A DNA stretch of 62,000 nt from Acanthaster planci (GCF_001949145.1 NW_019091360.1:46775-108774); one strand, 5' to 3'. Counted from the stretch's first letter, positions 28,701 to 43,700 are shown. Numbers and translations are program-made. Notes: generated from the sequence alone by a model not told the origin.

Positions 28701-31700
28701 TCAAGCATGGCAGAGTTTAATGAGCTGAACCAGGGCTGGACCGATCATAGTAAGTGTCATCCAGACAAAGGGAGCTGTAAATAAACATGAGCTGAGGGGA
28801 CGGCTCATGAATATGAACCACCTGCACACAGAAAGACGGGCAACTCAAAATCACAATTAAAAGATTTTAGCGACAAACTATTCCATCTATCTCGATGGTT
28901 TACGATGATAAATCTGTAGACCTGTGACTGTTTTCAATATTTAGCTATAGTACCACCACCCTGGTTGCCGTCTTCTGGGCAGTCACCCTTGTGTAGTTCC
29001 ACTGTAATCATTGACTAGTGTACGTTGCAAACTCAAATAGGCTATTCAGAATTATTTTATTTTCGCTCTGGTTTATTTCAAATTAGTAGAAGCAGACAAT
29101 TGAGTTGAAGCATGCTTTCACAAAATCATAATACATAAAAATAACTTGCTTACTGCACTTTCTGCCTAAAGATTTAAAAGCTGTAAAGCAAAAAAACACA
29201 AGGTTCAGAACAAGCCCCCAAATCATTTCCCCATTGTTCAGACAGGAACTAAGCAGCCACGGTTTTTAGTTCGTTCACCCCTTGGACTGACTCCACACAC
29301 CGACTTCAGTGGACTATTCATATTTAAATTAACCTTCCTGCCACTGAGGCTGGCCGGCGCCCCCGCGGAATCTCGGGTGTATTAATTTATTGTTATTGCC
29401 AGGGGCTCTTTTGTTAACTTAGTCCTCAGGATCCTGAGTTTTAGACGTGGGGCGGAACAGTCAGTCAATTTCACGTTGCTGCCTTAGCGTGCCATTTTTT
29501 CACACTACAGACACACTCTAGTTTCATCGTATTTCCTGAGGAGTCTTTATTACTGAATACACTACACACATCACTACATACCTGTGACTTGGTGAACGAT
29601 TGACCATCTCAATGACACGGTGGGACTGACAGAACAATGGTACATTCCCAAATGCAACTCGTTCCAGACTCAGGTACACTAGCTGGCCTGGCATGGGGAT
29701 GGCCTGCATGGGTGGTACATCATTTAACTCCATTCCAGCTGTCATGGGCATAGATTTTCCCATGATTCTCTTATCATAACCAACTCCAGTAAAAGTGATC
29801 AGAGCTGTGTCACCACCGATGATATGGATAGGTACATCAACCTGGGGATGAGATATTTGTCAGATGATGCAGTAATTCTTTCCTGGGCAACAATCTCCCC
29901 CTCCCCCCACCTAGAGCGGGCCGAGTCTCCTAAAGAATACCTACCCAGAGTACCAATACATTTGCATATTTCCCTCGGCTATTATGCCAGCCGCAAAGTT
30001 CTCGATCAACTAGTAGTGCACCCTCATTTCCCACAATGCCTAGTTGATGGCCACCATGTTCTACTCTTTTTCGAAGTGCATAAGCATTAGGGCAAAGTGG
30101 GGAGGAAGGGTGGGAGAGTAGTAAATTGGGTAGGTATTGTTCAGTAGACTCGGCCAACTCTAGGTTGGGGAGAGTCTACATCCTTCAACCTATCCAGATT
30201 ACCACTACACTTGCAGAATTGTACCACACCTGAGGTGGGTAGGCGACGTCGCACTACCATAAAGTATGTAAGTGATAATCCAAAGATATTGTGAGAATAA
30301 AAGGACTGTCAACTTAAAAACAGGAGTAAACCCTTGACTCACCTTAGGAGGTTGCTTGAGTATGGTGATAGTTGCTTGCAGGGGTATGGGATGGCCGGCA
30401 TCAGAGTTACTGCAATGCTGTCCTAAAGAGGACCAGTCAATGAGAGTGGTTCCCCCTGCAACACATCACTGAGATAACGAGAGGTGAATGTTGATGGGGA
30501 TTTCAAACGTGCTGATTTACAAATGTCGGTGACTTGAATCCACCTAAAATAAGCCCGGAAGGAGGACGCAGCTTGGACCTTGTGGTCACAATTATGATGT
30601 TTGTATCGCTCATCCGGGCTGGTAGGCCAAGCTCCGTTAGCAAACTTAATAATGTAGACAACCCACCTGGTAACCGTATCCCTGGAGGCCGGATGGTGAG
30701 GTTGTGTAGTGGTGATGAATAGTTGAGAGGCAGATCCCCTGATAACCTTCGTTCTTTCTATGTACCATTTCTGGGTGCAGACGGGGCACCTGAGGAAGCT
30801 GAGTGTGAACTGTGTGGGTGTGGCTGAGTGTGACTGGATTTCAGGAACAAAAATGTCCGAGGACTGAAAGAAAGTGTCTGATTTTTTGTGAGAATCCCTA
30901 CTGCTGGAACAAATCATACCCAGAGTGGCTCCATCTAATGTGGCCATCATATATGAAGAAAGCTTTGATTTCACAGTCCCTCAGTTATACTTAAAGTGAT
31001 ACTTAATATTAAGCTTGATATTTGAGTGAAAGAGAGACCCATCATGTGGGTTTAAACGCAGGGCCAGCCAAGACTCGCAGAACATCCCCTACGTTCCAGG
31101 ACAGGATGAGATTCTTAGACGGAGGGCATTCTATGAACATTAACACCCTGAGAAGGTGATGGATCGTTGAGTTGTTGGGGATGGTCGAAGTCGCTTTGGC
31201 CCTAACAGGGCGATGAGGAGGATGCAGCAGTTGTCCTATTCTATCTTGGAGAGTACCCTTGGAATGCACAACAACGGAGGGAACGTGTATGCTAGAAGCC
31301 CTTCCCAGGAGATGTATAAGGTGTTGGTCGCTCATACTTGGGGATTGAGTGCAGAAGGTCAGGAGTTGGGCATTCAGGTGGGACACAAAGAGATCCACGT
31401 GAGGCCTATCAATCATGAAGAATAGTGTCCGACTACCTCCAGTTAAAGTGTCCACTCAATAGGATGCACCATGCTTTGAGAAAGAGCATCCACTAGGTTG
31501 TTCTCTGCTCCAGGAATGTGTTCAGTGCAGAGACCTACGGAGCGTTCTATGGTCCAGTGAAGAAGGTGCCAGGGTAGGAGGCACAGGCAAGGGGAGCATG
31601 TGCCTCTCTGATGGTTGATGTATACGACTGCTGTGGTGTTGTCTGACCACCAGGACCGTCTGCCTTCTATGAATGAGCGGAAGTGTAGGCGGGCTTAGAG

Positions 31701-34700
31701 GATTGCCTGTAGTCCCAAAACATTGATGTGGGAGCCCTGAAGGAGGCCGGAAGCTTGTTGCTGGTGAAGACAGGACCCCCAGCCCATGTTTGAGGCGACT
31801 GTTTTGAACACCACGTCGTGTCTCAGGGTTGTAAAGGGGAGGCCAACAGTCAGGTTGTCTCTCACTGACCACCACGCCCAAGGCCAGAAGGTGGAGCCAT
31901 GCTCTCGTATTCACCTATTGTTGAAACATGGTGACGTACTCCACTAAGTTGTCTACACAATGTTCCATAGGCATAGGCGTAGTAAGAATGTTGTGGAGAT
32001 CGAGGGTTGCACTGAGGTAGGTCAATTTCTGGGGTGAGGTGGGTCTGGATTTGTCATGATTGATCAAGAACCCCAGATGAGATGCAAGGTTGTACATGGC
32101 TTCGGTGGCAGCGATAGTCTCATTGTTGGAGCGGGCCAACGATTAGCCAATCATCAAGGTATGGGAAAATGTTGATGTTGGAACTACTGAGGTGAGCTCC
32201 CATGGTTTTTACCATCCTGGTGAATACTCTCGGAGAGGGGGAGAGACAGAAGGGAAGGGCACAAAACTTATATATCTGAACTTGTGATCATCACTGTGGA
32301 TGGGAATATGTAGGTAGGCGTCCTTCAAGTCGATCAAGAATCCCCATGCTGAGATGACGAGAAACTGCATCATGTTGCGCAGGGTCTCCATCACCCCCTC
32401 CCCGTGGGATGAGGGGGACATCGGGTGGTGCCACATTGAGATTGCGTGAAGCCACTGAAGGGGCGAAAGGAGACTGGGTAGTAGCAGTCTGAAGGTCGGG
32501 AATTTGGTTGTAAGGAAGGTGACAGATGTCTGTGCTGTCTCAGTTCCAGCCTAAAATCACGGCTGGTCTTGTGTGGAGTCTTTGGTGGCTGGCGGAAAGA
32601 GATCTTCTTGGCTGTGTCAATTCACTTTAGCTTCGGTTTACAGAAGATCCACAAATAGGCCCAAGAAAAAATCTCTGCCCAACATGGAAAGATTCTTCAG
32701 CACGAAGTTGCTGAAGTCGTATGGAATGCTTAGAGCCCCAATGACATTTTCTCTATGGGCAGACGTAGCGCAAAAAGAAATGTAGGTAAATTGCTCAAGG
32801 ACAATCAGTAGGGACACGTCAAGGCTACGAAAGGACAGAGCAGCGAGGTCAAGAGAGATGTCTCAGCCCCCCACCTATGCCCAGGCTAGGAACTCAGACA
32901 GGAACAGCAGAAAAGACATGCATTTCATGCCTGTCCGGGCTGCATGATCCACATCCCAAAATGTCTCCATCTGATTCTTGATGTTCACGGAGAAGGTGGC
33001 TAATTTGGAGGACTTGTGTCTGTCTGCTGCCATCTTGTTCTTTTCTGCATCACGAATAGCAGGCAAAGAGAGGTAGGTTTTGTAGGTAAAGTGAAAGTAA
33101 CTGCTAGAATGAGTGCTGAAGGGATGCCAACATTTCACCTTAGCCAGTCTGACCATGGTGTCAATGCAAGTCAAGCGGGAGCTCTGGGAAGATGGAAATT
33201 GAGGTGTCCGTCATTCAAGTGGCACACCTACCAGAACAAAGGATGATCCGGGGTGCCCTGTTGTGTTGTTGGAAAAGGGAGCCCAAGAATTTGGACCATC
33301 TCCTGCTGGAGTCGACGGAGGCGAGACTCAGCCAGGGATAATCTGCCTATCGAGAGAGGTTTGTCCTTGTCTGACAACAGATCTGGATTGATGATAGTCT
33401 CAGCTGGACATGGGGCATTGGTGCCCTGTTGACTCTTGATAACTGATGGTTGATGCTGCTGTGATGGTATGGGTTTATTCTCTTGTTCTGCCCCAAGGTC
33501 TTGCGTGTACGTAGAGGGCAGAGGGGGCAAGAACTGATCCAGATTCGGGTGCGTAGTGGCTGAATGGTGAGAAGGGTAGCACTGTATGAGCATGGACAAG
33601 GTTTCCGATATGACGCGCAGCGCTTCTCTAAATGAAGGAGAATTGTCCTTATCCTTTTTCTTGGAAGGATGAACCGAGGAAGATCAGGTGTCTGACTTGC
33701 GTTTCTTCCTGGATGAGGACTCTGACCTGGAAGGGTGCATAGAGGCCGGATTGGTCGGAGATGTATCCACAAGTGGGTTCTGTTGTGTGCGAGTGTCGCC
33801 AGGATTAATGACAGCATCGGTGTGTTGAGTAGCCTGATTAATCAGGGAAGGAGGCCAAAAGCCCCGGTAGGGAAGGAGACTGAAAGCCCTGTTGGCGAAA
33901 AAGTTCAGGAGGCTTGGTAGATCTGACTGGAGATTAAGCATTCGTAGCCATTGCAGGCCCGGCCCCAGTAGCCATATCTGATGCAGAAGCCCCGGCAGGG
34001 CAGGAGTGTGTAGATGCTGCTGACCGCTTGGCCGTAGATTTGACAACTGGCCATGGTGAGCACGAACGGGCGTGGTATTTCAAAGGGAGAAGTGCTGTGA
34101 GACTGCCCTGTCTGGTCAATGGTCAGAGAGCGATGACTGGGCCCATGGATGATGCAGGTAGGCACTGCTGATTTCCTGGCTGTGAAGGCTCAGTGAATAG
34201 GCATGGTGAGCCGGCTAGGGTAGCAGGTTTGCCTGAGACAATACTGTGAGACCGCCCAGCCTCAGCAACAATCATGGTACGATGCCCGAGGTCACTGTAG
34301 CTCCGCTGCACCATGGGGAGTTTCTTGGTACTGCGTTGTGACTCACTATGCTCCAGTTGGCCTGTTGAGGAGAGCGAGTGGGCTAGTATTAATTCTAGCT
34401 TGGAGAGGACCTATGTACTGCCAGTAAGGGCGGTTAGAAACTTGGTGCCTATGCTTACTACTGCCATTCCAAACTGGAGCTTGAAGAGTTGGGGCCACTG
34501 GGTTGTGCCTCTCGACCTAAACATGTACAATAACTAAATACAATGGAAAGTGACAAGAAAGGAACATTCCATCACAATCTTTATTCAGTTATAAATAAGA
34601 GATGCCAAAGAACACAACCATAAATACAGTATGATAACCAATGCATATAGAAGTGGCACGGGAGAAAGTCTCATCACAAGCTTTACCATGGTCACAAAAT

Positions 34701-37700
34701 GGCGACAACACACACCAATACATTCACAATAACATAAGGCACTGAAAAGGTCTCAAAAATGGAACAGTCTTACCACAAACTGTATAACGATCAAGAATAG
34801 TTAATTGGGAAGTAGAAGTTGATTGAGAATTGGCATAGAACATAGTATAGTGAGCGCAAAAACTCTTGAAAACTGGGAGTTGGACAAAACATGGCCATTT
34901 GTAATGGCGCTAAGAAAAAGAGGAAGAACACGGTGGCCGCTTCACTAGGTATTGCGTCAGATGAGGGTGCACTACCACTTGATTGAGAATTTAGCGAATG
35001 GCGAAATGGCCTAGGGAAATATACAAATGTATTGGTAATCTGGGAAGGTTAAGGGCAGTGGACTGGATAGTTTTCCAAATACATATTTGCCTTACTTGCT
35101 CAATGGCCTTACCTAACCTCTTTACTATGATTTTCCTGTACAATCTCCAATTACAAAGTCTGCACATTACATCCAATCCTTTAGACCATCAACTTATTTA
35201 CCTGGAGGTGGGAAGCCCTCGTGTGCCACAAAGAACAACAAACTCCACCAAACAAGGGCTCTGAATTAGTGGGGGAGGGCCTCCAAAAATGTTAACAAAC
35301 TAAGCAAATTGGCTTTGGCAGCTTCCTGTGCAATCTACAGTGCAGTGGCGTAAATTTGTGTTGGAAATTGGGGTGGGTGTGGGGTGGGGGGATGACTTAC
35401 CTGGCCATGGAAACTTGAAAACTTGATGCACCATATACACTATATTAGGGCGATGTTCATGATAAAGATGTACATCGGTAATGTGGATCACATTCATGCA
35501 GAATCTTACATCAGAATGGTATAATTATGGCTTTCTAAACTTGCTTGCCCTTCGTAGTAAATATTGCAAACATTTTAGTTGTTGGGAAATTCTGAAACTT
35601 CTTCACAATGCACTTTAATTTATCCCATCACCCCATCTCCAAAAATGTGTGGGAGATATATAAACCCCATCCTCCTAAGATTTACGTCATGCTAAAGTAA
35701 CAGGTCTGAGCCATGGTGGGTTGACATCTCACTTCTCAGCAAAGGGAGGAGATCAGCATAGTGATTGCACACTGATGCTCTAGAGAATTTGTTTCCTTGT
35801 AAGCAAACAGTCAGGGGCCCTGTTCTTGGATACCGGAAGTGAAGACGGCCTAGGCTGTCACCGCAATATCTTAATGTTGGTGGAGAACGGCACAGAAGGG
35901 GATCTTCGCAGTCTGGGGCATCAAAATGTGTTCCAGATCTCGTAGGGCTAACCGATTTTGATTGCTTTTGACTTGTTGATGAAGATGGCTGATTGAGAAG
36001 TTGCATGTAACCACTTGGTATGATTTTGTAGCCTATTGCAAACTTGTGATCGGGATAGTGCACGGAATCGTTGGTCATGAAGTACCTTTTGAAACTCATT
36101 CTGCTGTCGACACAAGGGCCACTTCCTACCAGAAGCTTGTTTTTGTCATCCGTAGAACACATGGAAACTTCATCGTTGAAACATGCAGCCATTTCAAGGG
36201 CACAATTTACCGTAGCATGACAGTAATGTGACGCATGATGATGAAGGCCCAAATCATTTCGTTTTACGCCGATCTTGGCATCAACGAGGGCATGGTATCG
36301 ATGGCTTGCTGTATGTTGCCGATTAGGAGGGATGAGAAGGCACTGGATACTTCTGGTACTGATGCATAACTCAGGGATTTTCTTGACAACTTCCGTTTTC
36401 AACTGACATGCAGTTACCCCAACCAAGGACCACGTCTTTGATCGTCCATGATGAGCACCAAAACCGTGTTCTTGAAGTGTGTCGACCACTGTTGGCACAA
36501 GAGATGGGAACTTTTCATGAAACGGCTTTCTTCCATGTTTTGTGGGAATTGCACTCTGAGCAGAGATGGCAGGACCATCAAAAAGCCTTTTTCTGGACAA
36601 TCTGGTCACATGTTTAGGAGGCAAAAATACAGGACAGTCAACTGGCTTCTGCGGTGGGGAGAGGACTCTTGTAATTGGGCTGAAAATTGGGGCTCCTGGC
36701 GAGAACGATCAGCGTGGTGGAGTGAGCTCCATTTTGACTGCAAATGACATTGCCGGAATAGTTGTTGCTATGGGCAATGTGGCTTGTGTAGCTTGTTGAT
36801 CAATCAGTGGCTGCAATGTTGCTCAGTGAAGCAAACAGGGTCTCATGAATGTGCTGCCTCCCCACTTCACTGTCACATCAAATACATGTACTGCTCGTAC
36901 TATAACCTGTGACCAGAATATTCTATGAAATTAACCACATACGTGTTCAAAATGAACACTTGCACTGGAGAAAGATTGATGGATACCCATCCTCCCAAAC
37001 GTTTTGGTAAGTAAATTACATTATTTCAAAGTAGTACGTTTTTTTAGTTGAAGGTGCCACTTTTTACAAGTGCAACAAATGTTCAATGGCAACAGCTCAT
37101 AAATATAGCAAATAAATTGATATCAGCATTATTTCCCTTAGAAGACGAATATAGAGCTCAAGTTCATTTTTCATGCTTATTTTCCATGACAGGCGAAGAT
37201 TGTAGCAATGAATCTGATGATGATGTTCCGCTCACCGGTCTGAGAACCAAACTTTGCACCAACATTTAGAACAAACTCCAACGTCTTGTGTCCTGTACTC
37301 AGCCCGTGGTCTGTGCTATCTCTTCAACTCCAAGTTCCCAGCTGCCATCACAGGCCGACATTCTACTGCTCATGCTTAAAATTTTGTGAGACGTTCAGGC
37401 AAAGGTGACATCGATCCAAGTGCAGCTCGATCGCCTTGAGAACTGACAAGAGAGCTTCCGTGAGGGAGTGAAGCATCTAGCTGCAAGGATCGACAACGGA
37501 GCCGTGGCCGGTGCCCTAAACACTCCTACCACATCGTTGACTATCAATGAACCTCAGACCCCGTCAGTTGACAGTAAACCTGAGCCTGCACCTCCAGTGC
37601 AAGAGTCTCAAGTCCAAGAAATACCAACTTCAAGCTGCACCATCAACCCTCGATTTGTTCCGGGCAAGGCGCCAGACGAATATCTTCTGGGTGGCAACAA

Positions 37701-40700
37701 AAATATGGTTCGTTCGGTGTCGGAGTACAAGGTCATTTGCAAGGAGGTCAAGAAAGGGAAGCGGGAAGCATCCAATGCAGACCAAGGCTGTTTGCTGTGC
37801 CTCAACTTTATGGGGAGGGAGATCCCGAAAGAGGAACCGGCCCGCAAAAATGTGACTGGAAACTCCCTGACAAAATCAACAAAAAGTTTAAAATACGGAG
37901 CCTTTGATCGGGAGATCGTACATAGCATCTTCCAGCAGGCCAAACTGCAGTTTCCGGACTTTCATGACTGGTACACTGACCATAGATAAAAAACTGTTGA
38001 GGCAATCAACGAGCAATGCAAACAGATTTGACAGGAGTTTTAAGGAAAACGTCTCAATCGAAGTGAGAATGCAGTTGTGAAGATTTTATTTCCAAAACGC
38101 CATTTATCTATTTGAAAAACGTCAGAATATTTCAAAGAGATTGTGAAATTGAAAACAATAAAAACAGCATGACTGCAGTTATTTCTAAACTGCACGTAAT
38201 TCATCAAGTTATATTTAGCAACCTTAAATCTGTTGAAAATGATTCCGGATAGCAAAGGAGAGGGACTGTCACGTTTTGGAAATGTCAACTATCACATTTT
38301 AGAGACTAAATAATAATAAAAACGGTTCGCAGTATAATCCATTTTGTAAATTATAATTTGTGTTTATTTTTGGTAGAACAGATCAGTAGAGTATTCGACG
38401 TTGGATTGGAAATAAAGGTGAAACATTTCTAAAATGATTTAGTATTGAGTTTGTTTTTGTTGAGTGTTTGTTTAAAAATTTCTTTAAGGTGTAAATGAAT
38501 CAGCAATATCAGCTCGCGAAGAAACTCTGGACATAATCTTTTTTAATGGAGGCGATAATTAAGTCCCAGGAAAAAAAAAAGTTTGATTGAAAGCAGCTTC
38601 TTGTACATGTACATTCATATTAAATCAAACAAAACTCAATATCCATTAATTCAAGGGTGGCCAATTGAACTGCAATGTAGTTTAAAAGCGATTGTGGCTG
38701 GGGGATACATGACTGAATATAGTATCGCTTGTGATCTTAAGTTTTCATGGATGATTTTTTTCTGCAAGATCTAGAAATGCTGCAGAGGTTCCTTGCAGAA
38801 GTCAATGAAAACAAAATAAGATACATTGTGCTCAAAGTGGTGCAATGCTTGTAACTCGATCATAAAAGGTGGTGATGGATTTCATGTGCTGGCGAGAGTA
38901 CTCGACTGTAATACGTTTGGAGATCAAACACGTTGATGACTAATGTGCCTAATTGCATGGCAGGGGCTTTGATCTCTGCCGACGAATGATTCTATTGTAT
39001 AGCGCTGAAGGATTAAAAACCACAAGCAGGTTTCTTCTGGAAAAGGTGACATGTACCAGTACTTGCAAACAATAGACCCCAAGATAGAGAAGTTCGAGAT
39101 CAACAGCCAGTCCAGCATCCCAGGCTGGTACCTGGACCAGTATGAAAGGGGTTTTTGCAACAGGGCGAGCTTACTGGGGGGGCCTTTTCAAACCAGGTCT
39201 AAATGGTCGCCAGCCCTTAGAAAACTTGGCAGAAATACAAATTTTTCTTCTACTACTGTGAACACTCTTTTAAGTTGGAGTTTTGCTAGTTTTCTTGAGT
39301 GTGCCTCTTCCTTTTTGATATAACTCAAAATGCCTATACAACAGTTTACAGAAAGGGGAAGCCATGTGTGAATCTCACATTAGTCTGCACAAGGTTCGCA
39401 AAACCTTCATGATGCAAACCTCTGTTGTACACAGGTCGACACTACATGTGTGTATATAAGATTGGCACACCCAGATAGGTAATACATAATAGAAGTACAG
39501 CACCTACCATGTACGTCTTAGCTTCCAGGGGTGAGAATATCCACTCAACATTAGCTGTTTCCCCAGCTGAGATCTCACCGTACGGATTCAGGCACTCAAA
39601 GACTTTATGACTGAAGTTTTCCTAGAAATGAAGCATATTACAAACCAGATATTTTACACAAGTTTCACTGCTTGAAAAATGTGAAATCCTATGATACCTT
39701 TAATCTACAGCTGATCAGTAAACTACACAGTGATGTTTCCTTATGGCTTACCTGCAAAGTATACTCTAAAGTTGTCAGATCAAGCTGATAAGTTACAGGA
39801 ATAGCACCACCATTGTAGAGCTCATACACCTGCTTTGGATGACTTGCCACACCAATAGGAACTGGAGCAAACATATGTTTGTTGCTGGGAAAGTGTACAT
39901 ACTTGCGATCAGGCTCCACTGTCACACCCACAAAATTAAGCTACGACAGTTTGTGGAGAAAGGAGAACAGGCAAATAAAACTTATACATGTATTTCAACA
40001 TGCTATTAGGTACTCAATCAAACAAAACAGAGCATTGTACATGCGTATTAGACATTGTCACCAGATGGTTGCAGTAAAATGCAGTACCCTCTTCATGATA
40101 TAATTGGATGTAACCTTCCTAATCTTTGTGCACAAGAATAAAACTGAACAAGTTTAAATGTTATCCTGTAATAGAGTATGTAATAAAAGTGATCAGATTT
40201 TTTTTTTTGGAAGAGGGGGGTGGCAGGCAGAAGGGTGGGTTAGAAGTTCCATACCAGGATTTCTCTGCCTCTGGTCATTTTGAAGAGCATGGGCAGTCTG
40301 TCTGTACCAGGGAAACTATGTTTGTAAGTGAAGGTGATGGTCTGACACTGTCCTGGTCTAAGCTTGCCACAGCGAGGTTCAACACAAAACAACTTGTTGT
40401 CCATGATCCTCATCTGCATTTCAGGAAAGACAGCATTACATTAATCCACATGGGTTGATCATGCATACATGTACATGTACATTATATCAATAATCAATTG
40501 GAGGTACAGTATGATCACCGTGCATTTTTTATCTTTCCTTTGCTATCCATTTTTTAAATAGTACAATACTGACACTCAAGTCTACCAACTTGCTGATTCA
40601 GAACTATTTCCTCTCAATATTCTATTGAAACTTACTTTACCAATCAATATGCCTCTTTAAATGTCATCCACATAGGTTTTTAACCCATGGTTGTGAAAAT

Positions 40701-43700
40701 GGAGGAGAACATCAATGCCTTTGTAAAAACATGCTATAGTTTCAGGCTGAACTAACCACATCACAAATATCAGAGAGAGAGATGACAGAGTGCACCCCTC
40801 TCATGTGTCATGTAATCAACTAGCACAGTCACACTCTGCAGATGCCAGACAATTAGCCACTTTTATCTAGATTCACAAACATGGCACAATTTGTCCAGCC
40901 TGCAAATGCATCTAATAAGACACAGATGAAAAGGGCATTGGACAAGGGAGGTTTCCTCCTGCCAGCAATTACATTCTTTTTCAAGGATGGATTTGCGCCC
41001 GGGAGATGTAAATTAATTTTAGATTTTGCCCTGCCCGACGTGCATTTAACACTTTATACTCAGTATATGCAGCAATCGTCTGCACTACTAAGCAGGAGGT
41101 CGTGGGTTGGCGTCCCACCCAAGAATGCTCTTTGACAAGTCTTCGGGGGCATACACTGAGTATACAGTGGTAAATACACGTCGGGCAGGGCAAAAATCCA
41201 AAATTAATTATGTTCTTTTCAGGTTACAAGTGCCTGCATTATACATATACACAACCACTGACTATTAGTGTCGACTAAATAACACATCACGTTGTACTAC
41301 TTCTGGTTCCCATGCCAGACCATGTGAGTGGGTGTGGATCAAGCTGCAGTCATCCCAAAATTACAAACCCGATTTATGTAAGTTTTGGACAAGTTTGTCC
41401 ATGACGTGAATTCTTCTTGAGACCATACTTTTAACATTTTTTGTTTTAATCAATGTATGAGAACTATGGGACATGCTTTTTCATTAAATAGTTGGGGAAA
41501 AGGTTTAACATATTGTGATATCTGGGGTTTGGAGGTAGATCGTCCACCCAGAAACCAGTATACAATGAATTTATCTTTTGAAAATCAACACGAGATTTAT
41601 AAGAGGCAATTTCTGTCCACAACCAACTGGGCCAATTTTGAAATATGCAAAGTCAAATGTTGTGTTTGTGTTGGGTTGATGATGTGTACAAGATTCCTGT
41701 CTGAAACTACAAACTGCACAAGGCTGGGGTATGATTTATTTTATGACAAAAACACCACAAATCATGCACTTAAACTTGGTGTATGGAATGATCAATGCAG
41801 AACCGTGCAAGAACATTGCATTTTGAGCATGCCCCTACAACAAGACTTGTAGTGAAGATACACTGTGCTTATAGCTGTATCTTTCCATGACGTTTTGGGG
41901 TCACCAGAGTATTATTCAAACATAATGGCGAAAAACTGACACAGGGAAGCATATTTTTTTGGACCTTTTTTTGATCATAAATGAAAAAGAATGTTCCACT
42001 TGTTCGTATTAATTTTGGAAGAAGGTCTTGTCGCCAATCACATTGACCAGAGTAACAAAGACTGGCTGTTTAAAAACATGTACAAAACTTATGGGTCAAA
42101 ATGAAATACCCAAAATCGCTATTTTAAAAATAGGTGATGACATCATCATGAGGTCATACATTAAGGAAAATGATCTTATCAGGGTCTTTGTTGACTATTA
42201 CTTTGATAACCATCATACATTGTGAAGTTATCATAACAGTGGCCTAAAACATGTACAAAGTCAAAGGCCAAAAAATAGATATGCAGAAAAACTGCTCCTT
42301 TAAGTTAATGACACGTAATTTAAATTTAAACTGACAGATTTTTATGAAATATCACTTGATATTTTGACTCTTGGGTATAATTGTGATCAAAAAAAAGGGA
42401 ACATTTATTCTGATTTTTCTTTCGTTCTGGTAGTAATTCTCAGTGGAAGTTAAGGACTTCTCAATCATTAAGCTAGATAATAGTGTGCAGTAGAAAAATG
42501 TGTTAAAACCCTACTGCAAAATATTAAATATTCAAAATTCAAAAATGAATCACTGGATGATGTCATTATAATGAATTTCTTATAGAACCAACCTGACATG
42601 ATTATCTAAAGGTCTACTAAGTTTGCAATCAATCAGATAAATAAAACTATCGAAGTCTCCTGTCACAAAGACAAAGAAAAGAGTTTTAAAAAGGAACCAA
42701 AATATAGAGGAACTGTGTCTGTATTAACAACAGAACACAGGGCTTGTTTTGTGGTTGTGAAGAAAAGTGCTTTGTTGGCATAACACAACATGTTTGAGAA
42801 TGTTCATATTCATACACTTAAATATAAAGATTTTAACCAAAAAAGACACATGCTTCAGGAGATATACTTCTTTGAAAACTGCATCCTTAATGTCACGTGA
42901 TGACATTATCATCACGTGAGGGCAATATGCGTGTAAATCACTTCTTTTTCAGGATATCTGCGACGTTTGAACCCAATCGAAAATGTACTTCACGAGACAT
43001 AGTGCTTGTAGAAGTGGACCTTTAATATAATGTGTCTTGTCAAATGATGATGTCATCATCATATCGGGTAATAGTCATCTAAAGCACATGTACTTCACAA
43101 GATAATGTGCTTTGTAGAGTGCACCTTTAATGTCACGTGATTTGTCACATGATGACTTCATCATCACATAGGGTGAATTTTCATCTATAACACTTTGCTT
43201 TCTAAATACTTGCCAAGTTTCAACCCAATAGGACATGAACTTCAGGAGATATAGCACTTTGAAGGATGCACCTTAAATGTCACGTGACTCGTCTGCTGAT
43301 GACATTGTCATCACATGAGGTCAATCTGCTTTTATACACCTTCTCTTCTAAACTATATGCAAGGTTCTAACCCAATCTGACATGTACATACAAAATACAA
43401 CATAAAACATTATTGTTATCACAAAAAGAGTGCAGATTAGAGATTGCATACATTTTTCCCTTTTGGTGTTCCATACAATGCGATCTGCTCTCAGCACTGT
43501 GTGCCTGGCAATTTTCCAACTCCTGAGTACATGCCCCATGCAGTGTGTGCTGCCTATGTTACAGGCAGACATTGCAAGTCCACACACAGTAACCAATGCA
43601 CAGTAGGCGAATGGGATTTTTGAGTTTGCAAATATTGTACATTTTTTTTTTCACTGGCACTTCATATGTGTGAAGAAGTATACCACTTATGCACTTCATG

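Larger units (their letters stand above)
30420..34320 (-). mobile_element. DIRS-like retroelement 2, best preserved of three
   Basis: The order on the minus strand is gag-like ORF (34320-32875), reverse transcriptase (about 32440-31915), RNase H (about 31914-31450) and tyrosine recombinase (31440-30423). This is the gene order of DIRS-group elements, which integrate with a tyrosine recombinase instead of a DDE integrase. All parts contain stops or frameshifts. It lies in sense orientation in the 9.7-kb CFAP65 intron. The outer ends and inverted terminal repeats were not established. Confidence 0.8.

Noticed and set aside
28521-28784. 87-codon plus-strand ORF overlapped by a 65-codon minus-strand ORF
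   Set aside because: No motif, no splice context, and the second frame is simply its complement.
36001-36799. Plus-strand ORFs of 69-99 codons
   Set aside because: Shadows of, or overhang from, the 310-codon transposase-like frame on the minus strand.
41091-41120. tRNA gene
   Set aside because: Only a T-arm-like hairpin is present; no acceptor stem, D-arm or anticodon arm could be drawn.
42830-43400. CRISPR array
   Set aside because: Units of about 120 bp are diverged along their length without constant short repeats and unique spacers, and the DNA is animal.
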